Shown here piece by piece: positions 9,015 through 19,418 of a DNA stretch of 64,000 nt (position 1 is the stretch's first letter; each line of letters begins with the position of its first letter). This DNA is from Anaerolineae bacterium (GTDB lineage: Bacteria > Chloroflexota > Anaerolineae > UBA4142 > SHND01): contig JADZCJ010000065.1 of the NCBI GenBank assembly GCA_020851635.1, positions 1-64,000 on the forward strand. Direction: 5' to 3'. The position numbers and the translations under genes are program-made. The notes below the pieces were generated by a model. The model was not told the origin of the DNA, ran no database searches, and saw only the letters and a list, made by a program, of their open reading frames with translations.

Positions 9015-10448
9015 TCACCCGTCCACCAGCGCGGACGCGCCGACTTGGAGGACAGCCATCAAGTACCACATCAAACCAAACCACAACATGGTGGTCACCT
9101 GATATGCCGCAAACAGGCAGAGCAAGCCGATGCCCAGCGCGAGCGTCATCGTATAGAGCGCGGCACGCTGTCCATCGGTTTCCGCAGGCGGTCGCCGCCG
9201 CAGAACGGCAAGCACGCGCCATGCCAGGACCGCAAACCACGCAAGCAGGATGAGCGTGCCGATGACGCCCGTGTCGTGCAGTGACATGAGCACGAGATTG
9301 CTGATCCAGCCGGGCGTGTGTGCGGTGGTCGTGTATTTTTGCCCGAACGAGTTGGGTCCATTGCCCAAAATCGGGCGTGCCAAGAAATCATTCCAAGCCC
9401 GCCGGTACGAAACCCAGCGCGACTGGAGCGTCTGCGCTTCCAACATGCGGTTGATTGCCCCCAGATCGCTGTCGGGTCCGGTGTCAGGGTCAAGCTCGGG
9501 GTCGCCCGGCTGCACACCACGCGGCATGCCCGCCGCGATCCATTCGGCGCACGGGGCGCGCGTCGCAAATCCGGGCGCGCTCGGCAGCTGCATCAGGACG
9601 TTGGAGAGCTGTTGCGCCGAGATGTTGACGACAAGCACTAGGACCAAAGCCGCGCCCGCCCATTTCAGGCGTCCCCAAAGGGACATGCCGCCCGCAATCA
9701 AGACCACCAGCCCCATGCCCAACAAAAGCGAGAGGAGCGCGCCGCGACTGGCGTTGAGTCCCATCGCGACCAACATAATGACCAGCGCGATACCCAGATA
9801 TTTTCTCCAGCTCGCAAACTCGGTCGAGACAAACAAAGTTGCGCCCGACAGAACGACAAGCATCAGGGTGCTGCCAAAAACGTTCGGCTCCCACAACGTG
9901 CCATACATGGTCAGGGAGAAATTGCAGAGGATGCCGCCCGGTCCCCGAATTCCCAGTGGGTATTCATCCACGCCGAGGTTGATGCCTGACGGGTACAGAA
10001 ACCAGCTGACAATGCCAAAGAGCGCTTCCAAAACACCAAAGCCAAAGAGCGCCTTTAAAATCAAACGAAACGCGGGAATCGGCGCGCCGCTCATGAGCCA
10101 GCGCGCGACGAAATAGATCAGGATGGAGAGGAACATGCGCGCCCAATATTGGACGCTGGCGCGCGGTTCGGGTGGAAACAACAACGCCGAGACCAACGCG
10201 ATGCCCAAGTATGCGCCGAGCAGCAAATCGGCGAGTTGAAATCGGATGCGCGTCCGTTTTTGGATCACAAGCCACACAAGCGCCCCAATCGCAATCACGA
10301 GCGCAAAATGTTCCGGATGAGGGCGAAGGAACAGGGTTTCCAGGCGATAGCGGTTGGTGAGCACACCCAAAAACAACACGAGCAGCGCGGTACCGGCTGC
10401 CCCTGTGAGGACCCAATCTCGGCGAAACGATGTGAGGATGCGAATCAT
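9015..10448 (-). CDS. O-antigen ligase/polymerase-like membrane protein (WaaL/Wzy-like)
   Basis: A 477-residue polytopic protein with about 11 hydrophobic segments. A large extracytoplasmic loop between residues about 300 and 400 contains WVSYRRAWNDFLARPILGNG, typical of the Wzy_C/O-antigen ligase family. Such proteins join or polymerise lipid-linked glycans outside the membrane. The ATG at 10448 was chosen over a longer frame from 10520. It overlaps the previous gene's stop by 4 bases, and the extra 24 residues would lie inside that gene and are not hydrophobic. It fits as the polymerase or ligase of this cluster. Confidence 0.8.
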   Translation of the reverse strand: MIRILTSFRRDWVLTGAAGTALLVLFLGVLTNRYRLETLFLRPHPEHFALVIAIGALVWLVIQKRTRIRFQLADLLLGAYLGIALVSALLFPPEPRASVQYWARMFLSILIYFVARWLMSGAPIPAFRLILKALFGFGVLEALFGIVSWFLYPSGINLGVDEYPLGIRGPGGILCNFSLTMYGTLWEPNVFGSTLMLVVLSGATLFVSTEFASWRKYLGIALVIMLVAMGLNASRGALLSLLLGMGLVVLIAGGMSLWGRLKWAGAALVLVLVVNISAQQLSNVLMQLPSAPGFATRAPCAEWIAAGMPRGVQPGDPELDPDTGPDSDLGAINRMLEAQTLQSRWVSYRRAWNDFLARPILGNGPNSFGQKYTTTAHTPGWISNLVLMSLHDTGVIGTLILLAWFAVLAWRVLAVLRRRPPAETDGQRAALYTMTLALGIGLLCLFAAYQVTTMLWFGLMWYLMAVLQVGASALVDG

Positions 10449-11608
10449 GCGTCTGCGCGTCCCGACTGCGCCAATAGCTCTTGATAGACCTCTATCGTCT
10501 TGCGCGCCGCATTTTCCCACGTGAAATGCTTTGCCCGCGCAACGCCCCGCGCGCCGAGTTCGCGCGCCAGGGCATCGTCACTCAAGAGACGCAACATACC
10601 CTGCGCCAGCGCCGCGGGCGAATCATCCGCCGTGAACAGGGCGGCATCACCCAATACCTCGGGCATCGGCGGGTTCGGGGCGGTCACAACCGGTGTGCCG
10701 CACGCCATCGCTTCGAGGGGCGGCATACCAAACCCTTCCAGCATGGATGCATAGAAAAACGCGCGCGCTCCCGCATAGAGGGCGGGCAAGTCCTCTTGCG
10801 GCACAAAGCCCGGTTCGCGAATCGCGGGCGCGGCGCTTGACGATTCCATAACGTGAGAATTTTCAGCAGGTTTGGCGCGCGGTCCGGCAATCACAAACTG
10901 CAGATCGGGATATGCGCGTCGCACGATTTCAAACGCCTTGACGAGGGCGGGCAGGTTTTTGCGCGGCTCGCGTCCGCCGACATAAATCAGATAATTTTCA
11001 GCCAAGCCATATTTTGCGCGCAATCGCGCCAACCGCGCGACATCTCGATGCGGCTGAAATTCCGCGCCAATGCCCGGGGCGACAATCCGCACGCGTTCGC
11101 GGGGCACACGATACGCCTTCAGAATCTCGTCGCGCGCATGTTCCGACAGCGTAAGCACCGCCGTCGCGCTGCGAATGGCGCGGGGAATAATCGTGCGCGC
11201 ATAAACTCTCCATTTCCAATCAAAATGGCGCGGATACGCGAGATAGGTCGTGTCAAACACATTCAGCACACTCGGACAAGGCAAGCGCCAGGGTCCAAGA
11301 TACGCTGCAGAATGGTAAAGGTCGGGCTGAATCTGTTTTGCCTGTCGCTCTGCGTTCTTGAGCAGCCACAAGACGCTTTGCGCGCTGGTTGAAAAATTTC
11401 CGCGCGGTCGCGCGGTCGTCGGTGCGCCGCCGTTGACCTGCAAAAAATTCCAGTCCGATAGTTCGGTCAACGCCTCGTACAGTTTGTGCGTATACACCCG
11501 CGTCCCGGTCATGCTGCGGAGGGCAAAGGTCATGTCCCAGAGGACCGTCGGATGGCTGACGCGGTCGGGCTTGGAGACGAGAGGCGAGACGGCGGTCCGT
11601 TGTGTCAT
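10445..11608 (-). CDS. GT4-family glycosyltransferase
   Basis: A 387-residue GT-B enzyme. The C-terminal half shows YVGGREPRKNLPALVKAF and YASMLEGFGMPPLEAMACG, the classic phosphate-binding and donor-binding elements of GT4 enzymes of the mannosyl/rhamnosyl-transferase sort. Its start overlaps the upstream stop by one base (TGATG), and its own stop overlaps the downstream ligase start, so the three genes are tightly coupled. The exact sugar is unknown. Confidence 0.9.
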   Translation of the reverse strand: MTQRTAVSPLVSKPDRVSHPTVLWDMTFALRSMTGTRVYTHKLYEALTELSDWNFLQVNGGAPTTARPRGNFSTSAQSVLWLLKNAERQAKQIQPDLYHSAAYLGPWRLPCPSVLNVFDTTYLAYPRHFDWKWRVYARTIIPRAIRSATAVLTLSEHARDEILKAYRVPRERVRIVAPGIGAEFQPHRDVARLARLRAKYGLAENYLIYVGGREPRKNLPALVKAFEIVRRAYPDLQFVIAGPRAKPAENSHVMESSSAAPAIREPGFVPQEDLPALYAGARAFFYASMLEGFGMPPLEAMACGTPVVTAPNPPMPEVLGDAALFTADDSPAALAQGMLRLLSDDALARELGARGVARAKHFTWENAARKTIEVYQELLAQSGRADA

Positions 11609-12792
11609 CAGCGACGCCCACTTGTCGGGGATGGCGCGCGCCGCGCTTGTCCCACCAATTCATAGACCGCCCGCGTCAGCTGCGCCGTGCGCTCCCATGT
11701 GAATTGCCGGGCGCGGCGCTCGCCCGCTTGGCGCAGTTTGACGCGCAGGCGTTCGTCGTCGAGCACGCGGCGCATGGCGTTCGAGAGCGCACTCGCGTCC
11801 TGCGGATCAATCAAGAGCGCGGCATCGCCCGCCACTTCGGGGAGACAGGATGTGTTGGATGTAACGACGGGGGCTCCCGCGCGCATCGCTTCGAGCACGG
11901 GCAAGCCAAAACCCTCGTAAGATGAGGGAAAGACCAGCGCCTGGCACTTGTCATACAGCGCATCGAGGTCTGCTCTGGTGAGCTCGCTCAGGCGCAATAT
12001 CCGCAGAGCCGCCCGCGTGGATTGCGCGAGGGCGGCATCGTCGCCAAGATGATGCTGACCGACAAGCACAAGGTTGTGCTTGAATGCGGGGTTGCGACAA
12101 AGCGCGCCAAACGCGCGGAGGACGATTTCCTGGTTTTTTTGCGGCTCGTCGCCGCCGACGTGTAGAAAAAAGGGCGCGCCGTTCACGACGGCGCGCACAT
12201 GAGCTGAAGGTGTCTCGCCCTCGTCGCGCGGCGGCGCGGCGAGCGGGACAACCGAAATCTTGTCGCGCGGGGCGATGCCATGCTGTGCCAGTTCCGCCGC
12301 CGTGTTCTCGGTTGCGGTGATCAGGCGCGCAGCACGGCGGCAGGCATCGAGTTGAAATCTAAAAAAATGGCGGTAACGTCCAAATTTCAAAAGCGCGTCG
12401 CCCAGACGCAGCGGCATGATGTCAAAGACCGTCACAATGGTTGGCACACGCTGCCAGAACGAGACAGCGGGCAAAGAAAGGTTATAGGGCGCTTGCAGCA
12501 TGTGCAAAACATCCAGCTTTAGCCCGCGCACACTCAGGGGCAAGATGAGCTGGTGAGAGACCAGAGGCGTCGCCCTTCCGAGCGGCGGCACCGAGAGCGG
12601 CGCCAGTGAGAAATTGGAGGGAAGGGGAAACGGAAGCGTGTAGGGCTGCGTGCCGCGCGTCGTCAGCAAGACATACTCGTTGCGGGTATCGTGGGCAGCT
12701 AACGCAGCGGCGAGATTTTCGACATAAATGCCGATCCCGCGGGTGCGGTTCATGCCATAAAACAGCGGCGAAAGGTCAACACCGACGCGCAT
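11608..12792 (-). CDS. GT4-family glycosyltransferase, first gene of the glycan operon
   Basis: A 394-residue GT4 enzyme with MRVGVDLSPLFYG at the start, FLHVGGDEPQKN in the middle and [16 protein letters not shown] in the donor loop. The ATG at 12792 was preferred over the frame's more upstream codon at 12822. The conserved family N-terminus begins there, and a TATACT box ends 8 bases before it, so the longer start would lie outside the predicted transcript. It leads the operon that runs to 2277. Confidence 0.88.
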   Translation of the reverse strand: MRVGVDLSPLFYGMNRTRGIGIYVENLAAALAAHDTRNEYVLLTTRGTQPYTLPFPLPSNFSLAPLSVPPLGRATPLVSHQLILPLSVRGLKLDVLHMLQAPYNLSLPAVSFWQRVPTIVTVFDIMPLRLGDALLKFGRYRHFFRFQLDACRRAARLITATENTAAELAQHGIAPRDKISVVPLAAPPRDEGETPSAHVRAVVNGAPFFLHVGGDEPQKNQEIVLRAFGALCRNPAFKHNLVLVGQHHLGDDAALAQSTRAALRILRLSELTRADLDALYDKCQALVFPSSYEGFGLPVLEAMRAGAPVVTSNTSCLPEVAGDAALLIDPQDASALSNAMRRVLDDERLRVKLRQAGERRARQFTWERTAQLTRAVYELVGQARRAPSPTSGRR

Positions 12793-12829
12793 CGTGCCAG
12801 AGTATAAACGACATGACCTCAAACAAAAA
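12793..12829 (-). promoter_or_regulatory. promoter of the glycan operon, probably leaderless
   Basis: On the minus strand TATACT (12806-12801) ends 8 bases before the ATG at 12792. A T-rich TTTTTG lies 17 bases upstream of it (12829-12824). No Shine-Dalgarno sequence fits in the gap. Confidence 0.4.
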
Positions 12830-12844
12830 ACGCGAGTTGATAAA

Positions 12845-13795
12845 TTACCGGGACTTGTTATCCATCACGCGCAAACTGATTTCATCCAGCAGCGCCATGT
12901 CGTCGGGCGCAAGCGTCCAACCGAGCGCGCCCGCATTGTCGCGCGCTTGTTTGAGATTTTTTGCGCCGGGGATGGGAATCGCGCCGCGTTGAACGACCCA
13001 ATTGAGCGCGGTTTGCGGCATGGTCTTGTCATATTTTTCCGCGATTTTGCCCAGTTCGGTCAACAGCGGCTGCACGCGTTCGAGATAGCCAGAGTTGAAT
13101 TTTCCCCCCCGCGCGCCGGGAAGGGGCTTGGTGGGCGAATATTTGCCAGTCAAGACACCGTATTTTAATGGGCTGTAGGCAATGACCGTTACGCCAAGTT
13201 CATCGCAAGTCTGTCGCAACCCATCGAGATCAGCGTTGCGTTGGAGGAGGTTGTATTCGATCTGGTTGGAGGCAAGCGGAATCCCATAGCGGGCGAGCCG
13301 CGCGTGCGCCCGCCTCACCTGGTCCGCATCATAGTTGGAAACGCCGACGGCGCGCGTCATCTTGTTTTCCACAGCTTGCGCCATCCCGTCCATCACAGTT
13401 TCGGGGGAAATGAGCGGCGAGGGCCAGTGCGCTTGATACAAGTCCACAATGGGCATCCGAAGGCGTTTCAGACTGCCGCGCAGCGCGCTGACAACCTGAC
13501 CCGCAGTGAAACGCCAGGGAAGGGGAAAGAACTTGGTCGCGATATGGGTCTTGCTCCCCGCCGCAGAAGCATGCGCGAACGCGCCGATAAATTTCTCGGA
13601 CTTGCCAAAGCCATATATTTCAGCCGTATCGAAAAAATCAATGCCCGTCTCCAGGGTTTCATCAAACGCCTGACGAAGGTCGTCCTCGCCATAGCCCTTG
13701 CCATAGCCCCAATACATGCTGTCGCCCCATGCCCAGGTGCCGGTCCCCATCGGCGAGACGCGGACGCCGCTCTTGCCCAATTCGATTTGGTCCAT
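12845..13795 (-). CDS. aldo/keto reductase
   Basis: A 316-residue TIM-barrel oxidoreductase of the AKR superfamily, expected to reduce carbonyls with NADPH in the cytoplasm. The catalytic tetrad is visible: Asp and Tyr in FFDTAEIYGFG, Lys in THIATKFF and His in DLYQAHWP. The phosphate-binding end is GAIPIPGAKNLKQ. It starts 13 bases after the lactate dehydrogenase stop, with a GAGGGT ribosome site, so it is co-transcribed with ldh. The physiological substrate is not evident. Confidence 0.9.
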   Translation of the reverse strand: MDQIELGKSGVRVSPMGTGTWAWGDSMYWGYGKGYGEDDLRQAFDETLETGIDFFDTAEIYGFGKSEKFIGAFAHASAAGSKTHIATKFFPLPWRFTAGQVVSALRGSLKRLRMPIVDLYQAHWPSPLISPETVMDGMAQAVENKMTRAVGVSNYDADQVRRAHARLARYGIPLASNQIEYNLLQRNADLDGLRQTCDELGVTVIAYSPLKYGVLTGKYSPTKPLPGARGGKFNSGYLERVQPLLTELGKIAEKYDKTMPQTALNWVVQRGAIPIPGAKNLKQARDNAGALGWTLAPDDMALLDEISLRVMDNKSR

Positions 13796-13808
13796 CCGAC
13801 CCTCGGTC

Positions 13809-14753
13809 CTATTTCAATGCCAACCCGTCAATCGCCGCGCGAATCACTTGGGCGCTGGCGTGTAATTCTTCCAGCTCGTCATTATTCATCGGCGGCATGT
13901 AGGTATCCAGAATCCCATCGCCCCCGACCAACTGCGGCAATGACAGGGTCACATCCTTGACCCCACAAACGTCCGCCTGTCTTGACGAGAGGGTCAAAAT
14001 CGCGCGCTGGTCGCCGAGAATAGCTTCGGTGATGCGGGCGAGCGCGCTGCCGATGCCATAATACGTTGCGCCCTTGCCCTCAATAATGTGATACGCCGCG
14101 CGGCGCACCTGATGGTCAATGTCGGCGCGGATTTGATCGTCCAGCGGGATGCTGTGCGCGGCGCAGAACTGTTCGAGCGGAAAATTGGCGACGGTCGCAT
14201 TGCTCCATGCAAGCACTTCAGAGTCGCCGTGCTCGCCAAGGACATAGCCGTGAATGTGCGGCGTATCAATGCCCACATGGCGCGCGAGCAGCAGACGAAA
14301 GCGCGCCGTATCGAGCGTAGTGCCCGAGCCGATGACGCGCGAGTGGGGAACCCCGCGTTCGGCGGCAAAGTGCGCGGCGAGGTGCGTCATGACATCCACC
14401 GGATTCGTCGCAACCACAATGCGCGCTTCCGGCGCATTGTCCAGCACCCGTCCGACAATGTCGCGGAAAATGGCGGCGTTGCGTTCGAGGAGCTGCATCC
14501 GCGTTTCGCCGGGTTTTTGGTTTGAACCCGCAGCGAGAATGACAACCCTCGCCCCTTTCAAGTCCACATACTCGCCGTCGTGCACCTCCAGCGCATGGGC
14601 AAAGGGAACGGCATGCGCAATATCATCCGCTTCGGCGGCGGCGCGCTGGCGATTTACATCCACCAAAATAATCTCGCGCCCTACGCCTCGCATGACCAGG
14701 GCGTACGCGGCGGTAGAACCCACCAGACCCGTGCCAACGATCCCGATTTTCAT
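13809..14753 (-). CDS. ldh: L-lactate dehydrogenase
   Basis: The 314-residue protein has the NAD-binding GTGLVGST loop at residues 7-14, an aspartate at the end of strand 2 (ILVDVN), the ATNPVDVMT motif, the substrate helix [12 protein letters not shown] and the catalytic histidine in GEHGDSE. The residues after the substrate arginine fit lactate rather than malate dehydrogenase, although LDH and MDH are close relatives. It interconverts pyruvate and lactate with NADH. A TGGAG ribosome site precedes the ATG. It lies between glnS and an aldo/keto reductase in one minus-strand run. Confidence 0.88.
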   Translation of the reverse strand: MKIGIVGTGLVGSTAAYALVMRGVGREIILVDVNRQRAAAEADDIAHAVPFAHALEVHDGEYVDLKGARVVILAAGSNQKPGETRMQLLERNAAIFRDIVGRVLDNAPEARIVVATNPVDVMTHLAAHFAAERGVPHSRVIGSGTTLDTARFRLLLARHVGIDTPHIHGYVLGEHGDSEVLAWSNATVANFPLEQFCAAHSIPLDDQIRADIDHQVRRAAYHIIEGKGATYYGIGSALARITEAILGDQRAILTLSSRQADVCGVKDVTLSLPQLVGGDGILDTYMPPMNNDELEELHASAQVIRAAIDGLALK

Positions 14754-14767
14754 GGGTGTTGCTCCAT

Positions 14768-16429
14768 TTAGTCCTTCTTTTCGATTTTGCCCCAGGTGTC
14801 GCGCAGGGTGACGGTGCGATTAAAGACGCGGCGTACGGGGGTAGAATCGGGATCAACGACAAAATAGCCGCTGCGCTCGAATTGGTAGCGAGCGCCTGTT
14901 TCGGCATCCGCGAGCGATGGCTCGACATAACCCTGCACGACCTGCAGCGAGTTTGGGTTGATGTTTTGTTTCCAGTCCTCTGCCTCGTCGGGTTTGGGCA
15001 TCGGGAACAGGTTTTCGTACAACCGCATTTCAGCAGGGACCCCATGGGCTGCCGAGACCCAATGAATCGTGCCTTTGATTTTGCGGTCGGTCGGATTGGC
15101 GTTGCGCGTGCTCTCATCGTAGGTGCAGTGAATTTCCACCACCTGCCCCTGCGCGTCCTTGACCACAGCCACGCATTTGATCACATATGCCCAACGCAGA
15201 CGCACCTCCGCTCCCGGCGAGAGGCGAAAATATTTTTTCGAGGGATTCTCCATGAAATCCGTCTGCTCAATCCACAGCTCGCGCGAAAAGGGCACCTGCC
15301 GAGACCCTGCTGACGAGTCTTCGGGATTGTTGACGGCATCGAGCATCTCGACCTTGTCCCCGGGGTAGTTTTCGATCACCAGTTTGAGGGGACGCAAGAC
15401 GCCCATCACGCGCGGCGCAGTGCGGTTCAATTCTTCCCGAATACACGCCTCGAGCTGCGCGACCTCGACCAGATTCTGGTTTTTGGTCACACCCACGCGG
15501 TCAATAAATTCGCGGATCGAGGTTGGCGTATAGCCGCGCCGCCGCAGTCCGGAAAGAGTGGGCATGCGCGGGTCATCCCATCCGGCAACAATGTTTTCGT
15601 TGACGAGCTGCAGGAGTTTCCGCTTGCTCATGACCGTGTTGGTAATGTTCAGCCGCGCAAACTCGATTTGCTGCGGATGAAACACCTCCAGCTGGTCGAG
15701 ATACCAGTCATATAGCGGGCGATGGTCTTCATATTCGAGCGAACAGAGCGAATGGGTCACGCCTTCGATGGAATCGGATTGACCGTGCGCCCAGTCATAC
15801 ATCGGATAAATACACCACTCGTCGCCCGTGCGATGATGCGTCGCATGGCGAATACGATACATGACGGGGTCGCGCATGTTCAGGTTGCCGGCGGACATGT
15901 CAATCTTGGCGCGCAAGGTCCTGGAACCATCGGGAAATTCACCCGCGCGCATGCGCGCAAACAAGTCCAGATTTTCCTCGACGCTGCGATTACGATACGG
16001 CGACTCGCGTCCCGGTTCCGTGAGCGTGCCGCGATATTCGCGGATTTCTTCGGCGCTCAAATCGTCCACGTATGCCCTGCCATTTTGAATCAGCTCGACC
16101 GCCCAGGCATAGAGTTGTTCAAAATAATCGGACGCAAAATACAAGCGGTCACCCCAGTCAAAACCGAGCCATTTGATATCGTGCTGGATCGCATCCACAT
16201 ATTCCTGTTCTTCTTTGGTCGGATTCGTGTCGTCGAACCGAAGATTACAGTGCCCGCCAAATTCCTGTGCGATGCCAAAATCGGTGCAAATCGCTTTGGC
16301 GTGCCCAATGTGCAAATAACCGTTCGGTTCCGGCGGAAAGCGAGTGACCACTTTGCCACCAAAGCGATTGCTTGCTATGTCTTGCGCAACTGCTTGTCGG
16401 ATAAAGTCTCTGGGTTCCGGATTGCTCAT
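14768..16429 (-). CDS. glnS: glutaminyl-tRNA synthetase
   Basis: A 553-residue class I synthetase that charges tRNA-Gln directly. The HIGH motif is in [13 protein letters not shown] (about residues 34-46) and the KMSKS equivalent is VMSKRKL. The C-terminal half has the beta-barrel anticodon-binding regions typical of bacterial GlnS. It follows gltX by 31 bases. A direct GlnS route means the adjacent GltX should be of the discriminating type. A tRNA-Gln(CUG) gene lies about 10 kb away at 26520. Confidence 0.95.
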   Translation of the reverse strand: MSNPEPRDFIRQAVAQDIASNRFGGKVVTRFPPEPNGYLHIGHAKAICTDFGIAQEFGGHCNLRFDDTNPTKEEQEYVDAIQHDIKWLGFDWGDRLYFASDYFEQLYAWAVELIQNGRAYVDDLSAEEIREYRGTLTEPGRESPYRNRSVEENLDLFARMRAGEFPDGSRTLRAKIDMSAGNLNMRDPVMYRIRHATHHRTGDEWCIYPMYDWAHGQSDSIEGVTHSLCSLEYEDHRPLYDWYLDQLEVFHPQQIEFARLNITNTVMSKRKLLQLVNENIVAGWDDPRMPTLSGLRRRGYTPTSIREFIDRVGVTKNQNLVEVAQLEACIREELNRTAPRVMGVLRPLKLVIENYPGDKVEMLDAVNNPEDSSAGSRQVPFSRELWIEQTDFMENPSKKYFRLSPGAEVRLRWAYVIKCVAVVKDAQGQVVEIHCTYDESTRNANPTDRKIKGTIHWVSAAHGVPAEMRLYENLFPMPKPDEAEDWKQNINPNSLQVVQGYVEPSLADAETGARYQFERSGYFVVDPDSTPVRRVFNRTVTLRDTWGKIEKKD

Positions 16430-16460
16430 GGGATATCTCTCTGCGTTATTTTTGATGCTA

Positions 16461-17906
16461 TCAAAGCATTTCGAGCGCCCGGGCGATGCGCTGCATGGTC
16501 TTGGGCTTGCCCATAATTTTCATGGCGCCTGCGAGCGGCGGGGTGACGGATTTGCCCGTCAGAGCGATGCGAAGGACGCCAAAGAATTGGGCGGGTTTCA
16601 GCCCCAATTTTTCGGCGGCGGCGCGCAAGTCATGTTCGATTTTTGCCTCATCGTCCAGTGAATCCAAAGTGCCCAACACCTCGTCCGCAGCCCGCAGCGC
16701 ATCAAGGGACTGGGCAGCTGTCATTTTATTGCCGACGAGCAGCTTGGGGTCATACTCGATTTCGTCCTGGAACATAAAGTCAACGAGCGGCGCGATTTCG
16801 TCGAGCCGCTTGATGCGCTCGCGCACCAGCGGGACGAGCTCTCGAATCGTCTCTGCGTCAACGGTCAAACCCGCGCGCGTGAGAAAGGGGTGGAGACGCT
16901 CTGTCAACGCTTGCGCGTCCATCGAGCGAAGGTGCTGCGCATTCATCCAGTCCAGTTTGGCGCGGTCAAACACCGCCGGCGACGAATGAATGTGATCGAG
17001 CGTAAACACCTCAATCAACTCGTCGGGCGAAAACAATTCGCGCTCACCGTCATATGCCCAACCCAAAAGCGCCATGAAATTGACGAGCGCCTCGACCAGA
17101 TACCCCTCGTCGCGAAATTGAAGGACACTCGTCGCGCCGTGCCGCTTGGACAGTTTCTTTTTGTCGGGACCGAGCACGACGGGCATATGCCCAAACTGCG
17201 GCGGCGTCCAACCAAAGGCGTTGTAGAGCAAAATATGTTTGGGAAAGGACGAAATCCATTCATCGCCGCGCATGACGTGCGTAATCCCCATCAAGTGGTC
17301 GTCCACCACAACCGCCATGTGATAGGTCGGAAACCCGTCGCTTTTCATCAGGACCTGGTCGTCCACATCCGCGTTCGGTATCGTAATGTCGCCGTGAACA
17401 AAATCGGGCAGCGTCGTCGAACCCTCCAACGGAACGGCGAGGCGGACGACGCGCGGCAATCCCTTCGCCTGACGATCAGCGCGTTCTTGCGCGGTGAGTT
17501 TGCGACAGCGGCGGTCATAGCGCGTCGGTTCGCCGCGCGCTTCTTGTTCCTTTCGCATCTGCGTCAATTCTTCTTGCGTGCAGTAGCAATAATACGCTGC
17601 TCCCTTGTCAATCAGTTCGTCGGCGTATTTTTTATAGACTGCCAACCTTTCGGACTGGTGATAAGGACCATACTCGCCCCCGATATCGGGTCCCTCGTCC
17701 CAATTCATCCCGAGAAAGCGCAGTGATTCCATGATCAGTTCGAGACCATTGTCCACCTCACGCGCCTGATCGGTATCCTCGACGCGCAAGATAAACTTGC
17801 CGCCATTGTGGCGCGCCCACAGCCAATTAAAGAGCGCGGTCCGAAGATTGCCGATATGAGGAGCGCCGGTGGGAGAGGGCGCATAGCGAACGCGAACGAC
17901 AGACAT
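16461..17906 (-). CDS. gltX: glutamyl-tRNA synthetase
   Basis: The 481-residue protein opens with the class I motif [19 protein letters not shown] and has the KMSKS equivalent KKLSKRHGA. It ligates glutamate to tRNA-Glu. The ATG at 17906 was chosen because the conserved N-terminus ([11 protein letters not shown]) begins there; a longer frame from 18041 lies within the upstream peptidase gene. It follows that gene by 11 bases and precedes glnS. The zinc-binding insert shows cysteines (YYCYCTQEE). Confidence 0.95.
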   Translation of the reverse strand: MSVVRVRYAPSPTGAPHIGNLRTALFNWLWARHNGGKFILRVEDTDQAREVDNGLELIMESLRFLGMNWDEGPDIGGEYGPYHQSERLAVYKKYADELIDKGAAYYCYCTQEELTQMRKEQEARGEPTRYDRRCRKLTAQERADRQAKGLPRVVRLAVPLEGSTTLPDFVHGDITIPNADVDDQVLMKSDGFPTYHMAVVVDDHLMGITHVMRGDEWISSFPKHILLYNAFGWTPPQFGHMPVVLGPDKKKLSKRHGATSVLQFRDEGYLVEALVNFMALLGWAYDGERELFSPDELIEVFTLDHIHSSPAVFDRAKLDWMNAQHLRSMDAQALTERLHPFLTRAGLTVDAETIRELVPLVRERIKRLDEIAPLVDFMFQDEIEYDPKLLVGNKMTAAQSLDALRAADEVLGTLDSLDDEAKIEHDLRAAAEKLGLKPAQFFGVLRIALTGKSVTPPLAGAMKIMGKPKTMQRIARALEML

Positions 17907-17917
17907 GAGCTCCGGGT

Positions 17918-18997
17918 TTACCCTCCAAATACGACGAACGTTAGTTTTCCGGGTTGAATCGTGACCCGCCGCGAATATTGCAGCGAGCCGACATAGGCGC
18001 GCACGATATACTGACCCGCAGGCAAATCGGGAAACGCCCAATTTTCGCGCAAGACAGGGTCCGGGTTGACCGGTGGGGCGGAATCGCGCGAATAAGTTTC
18101 GGTATCGCCGATATACGTCCCGTCAATCGTATCGGCATAGACCAGAATGCTCTGGGCGTGCAATGGGTTGCCATGCTTGTCCTGCAATCTCCCCGCCAGC
18201 GCGCCCGTTCCGGGCAAGGGGTCCATCCACAAGACCGGGTTCCGCGTGGCGGAATAGCTATTGGCGCCCACACGCACTTCGAGATGAACGTGCGGACCAA
18301 CGGCGATGCCTTCCTGTCCAACTTCGCCCAGTGGTTCGAGCACCGACACATGCTGTCCGGGACGCACATTCACCGTCCGCATGTGTCCATAAGCGGCATA
18401 GATCGGCTGACCCTCATAATCGCGGTCCAGTTTGATGACGATTACATTGCCGTAAAAATTCGGATACTGTCCGCAGAGTTCGTTGCCGCCCGCTCCGCAT
18501 TGAGGCAGCGCGTCGTTTCCCGCCACCATCACCGTGCCATCCGCAACAGCAACAACGGTCGTGCCCAAAAGATTCACAAAATCCGTGCCACGATGCACCT
18601 CGTAATCGCCGCGCCCGGTCGTGCCATAACCATAGAATCGTTCCGGCTGTTGGTTCGCTGTCCGGGGCACGGGACGCCCGAACATAAAATGCTCGACGAC
18701 AGCGTAAGGAGTCCTGGTCGGCGCCACCGTCGCCATCGGCGTGCGCGTTTGTGTCGGGGTGCGTGTCGAGGTTGGCACGCGCGTATTGGTCGGCAGATGC
18801 AGGGTCGGAGTCACCGGAAAATCGCCGATCAGTGTCGGCGTGCGCGTGATCAAATCGGGCAAAGGAAAAGTTGCGGCAACGCGCGCCGGGTCCTGCAAAA
18901 AGGCGAGACCGAAAACAACGACGAGCGTAACTATAAAAGCGCTCAAAGCCACAACGCCTGCCATGCGGCGCCTGGGCGGTCTTCCTCGAATATACAC
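17918..18997 (-). CDS. membrane-anchored M23-family metallopeptidase
   Basis: The 359-residue protein (GTG start proposed) has one N-terminal membrane segment (about residues 15-35) and a Thr/Pro-rich spacer. The LytM/M23 domain has ligands in HRGTDF, YGHM and GPHVHLEV, and a small beta domain at the C-terminus. M23 enzymes cut peptidoglycan cross-links, so it probably remodels the wall from outside the membrane. The start is placed at GTG 18997, 8 bases after a TACAAT box and downstream of a strong terminator. An alternative is ATG 18964. The longer frame from 19075 runs back through the terminator and is unlikely. Confidence 0.85.
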   Translation of the reverse strand: MYIRGRPPRRRMAGVVALSAFIVTLVVVFGLAFLQDPARVAATFPLPDLITRTPTLIGDFPVTPTLHLPTNTRVPTSTRTPTQTRTPMATVAPTRTPYAVVEHFMFGRPVPRTANQQPERFYGYGTTGRGDYEVHRGTDFVNLLGTTVVAVADGTVMVAGNDALPQCGAGGNELCGQYPNFYGNVIVIKLDRDYEGQPIYAAYGHMRTVNVRPGQHVSVLEPLGEVGQEGIAVGPHVHLEVRVGANSYSATRNPVLWMDPLPGTGALAGRLQDKHGNPLHAQSILVYADTIDGTYIGDTETYSRDSAPPVNPDPVLRENWAFPDLPAGQYIVRAYVGSLQYSRRVTIQPGKLTFVVFGG

Positions 18998-19034
18998 GTC
19001 CAAAGATTGTACCCGCAACGCGCCAAAAACAAAA
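18998..19034 (-). promoter_or_regulatory. promoter of the M23 peptidase-gltX-glnS run
   Basis: TACAAT (19011-19006, minus strand) lies 8 bases before the GTG at 18997. A weak TTTTGT is 17 bases further up. It follows the sigma-operon terminator directly, as expected for a new transcription unit. Confidence 0.35.
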
Positions 19035-19069
19035 AACCCGTTCACACCGGAGCGGGTGCGAACGGGTTT
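19034..19069 (-). terminator. intrinsic terminator of the ECF sigma operon
   Basis: The stem pairs 19034-19043 with 19060-19069 and an inner 4-bp helix. On the minus strand it is followed by a run of Ts interrupted by a single G. It ends the operon that starts at the sigma factor gene. Confidence 0.75.
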
Positions 19070-19081
19070 CAACATGTCCTC

Positions 19082-19348
19082 TTATGAATGTGGCAAAACG
19101 CGTGACCGGATTGCCCAGGCAATCATACTGCCTGCGGCGACGGTCACACCCAGCGCCGCCGCCCCCAACACCCAATAATTGAGATACGCGGGACGCTGCA
19201 GCCGCATCGCGCGCTGTGCCGCCTGCTGCTGCCCCGCCAACTCTAGATTCGTCCGCAATTGCTGGCGGAATGAATCAGACGGCTGAACGGGCGTCAGCAC
19301 ACGTTTCATATTTGATTGGAGTTGTTCTTGCCATAAATTGTCTTGCAT
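19082..19348 (-). CDS. small single-pass membrane protein in ECF sigma operon
   Basis: An 88-residue protein with a charged, Gln-rich N-terminal half (residues 1-55), one membrane segment (about 58-78) and a short basic tail. It is the last gene of the sigma-factor operon. Its position and its soluble-domain-plus-one-helix shape suggest a minimal anti-sigma-like regulator, but no zinc-binding HxxxCxxC motif is present and the family was not recognised. The ribosome site is weak. Confidence 0.65.
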   Translation of the reverse strand: MQDNLWQEQLQSNMKRVLTPVQPSDSFRQQLRTNLELAGQQQAAQRAMRLQRPAYLNYWVLGAAALGVTVAAGSMIAWAIRSRVLPHS

Positions 19349-19418
19349 AAGTATCTTTTGATTTCACTCCGACAACCTGCCCGAACGTGCGCGCGGCGGA
19401 CGCACATTCAAAAACCAT

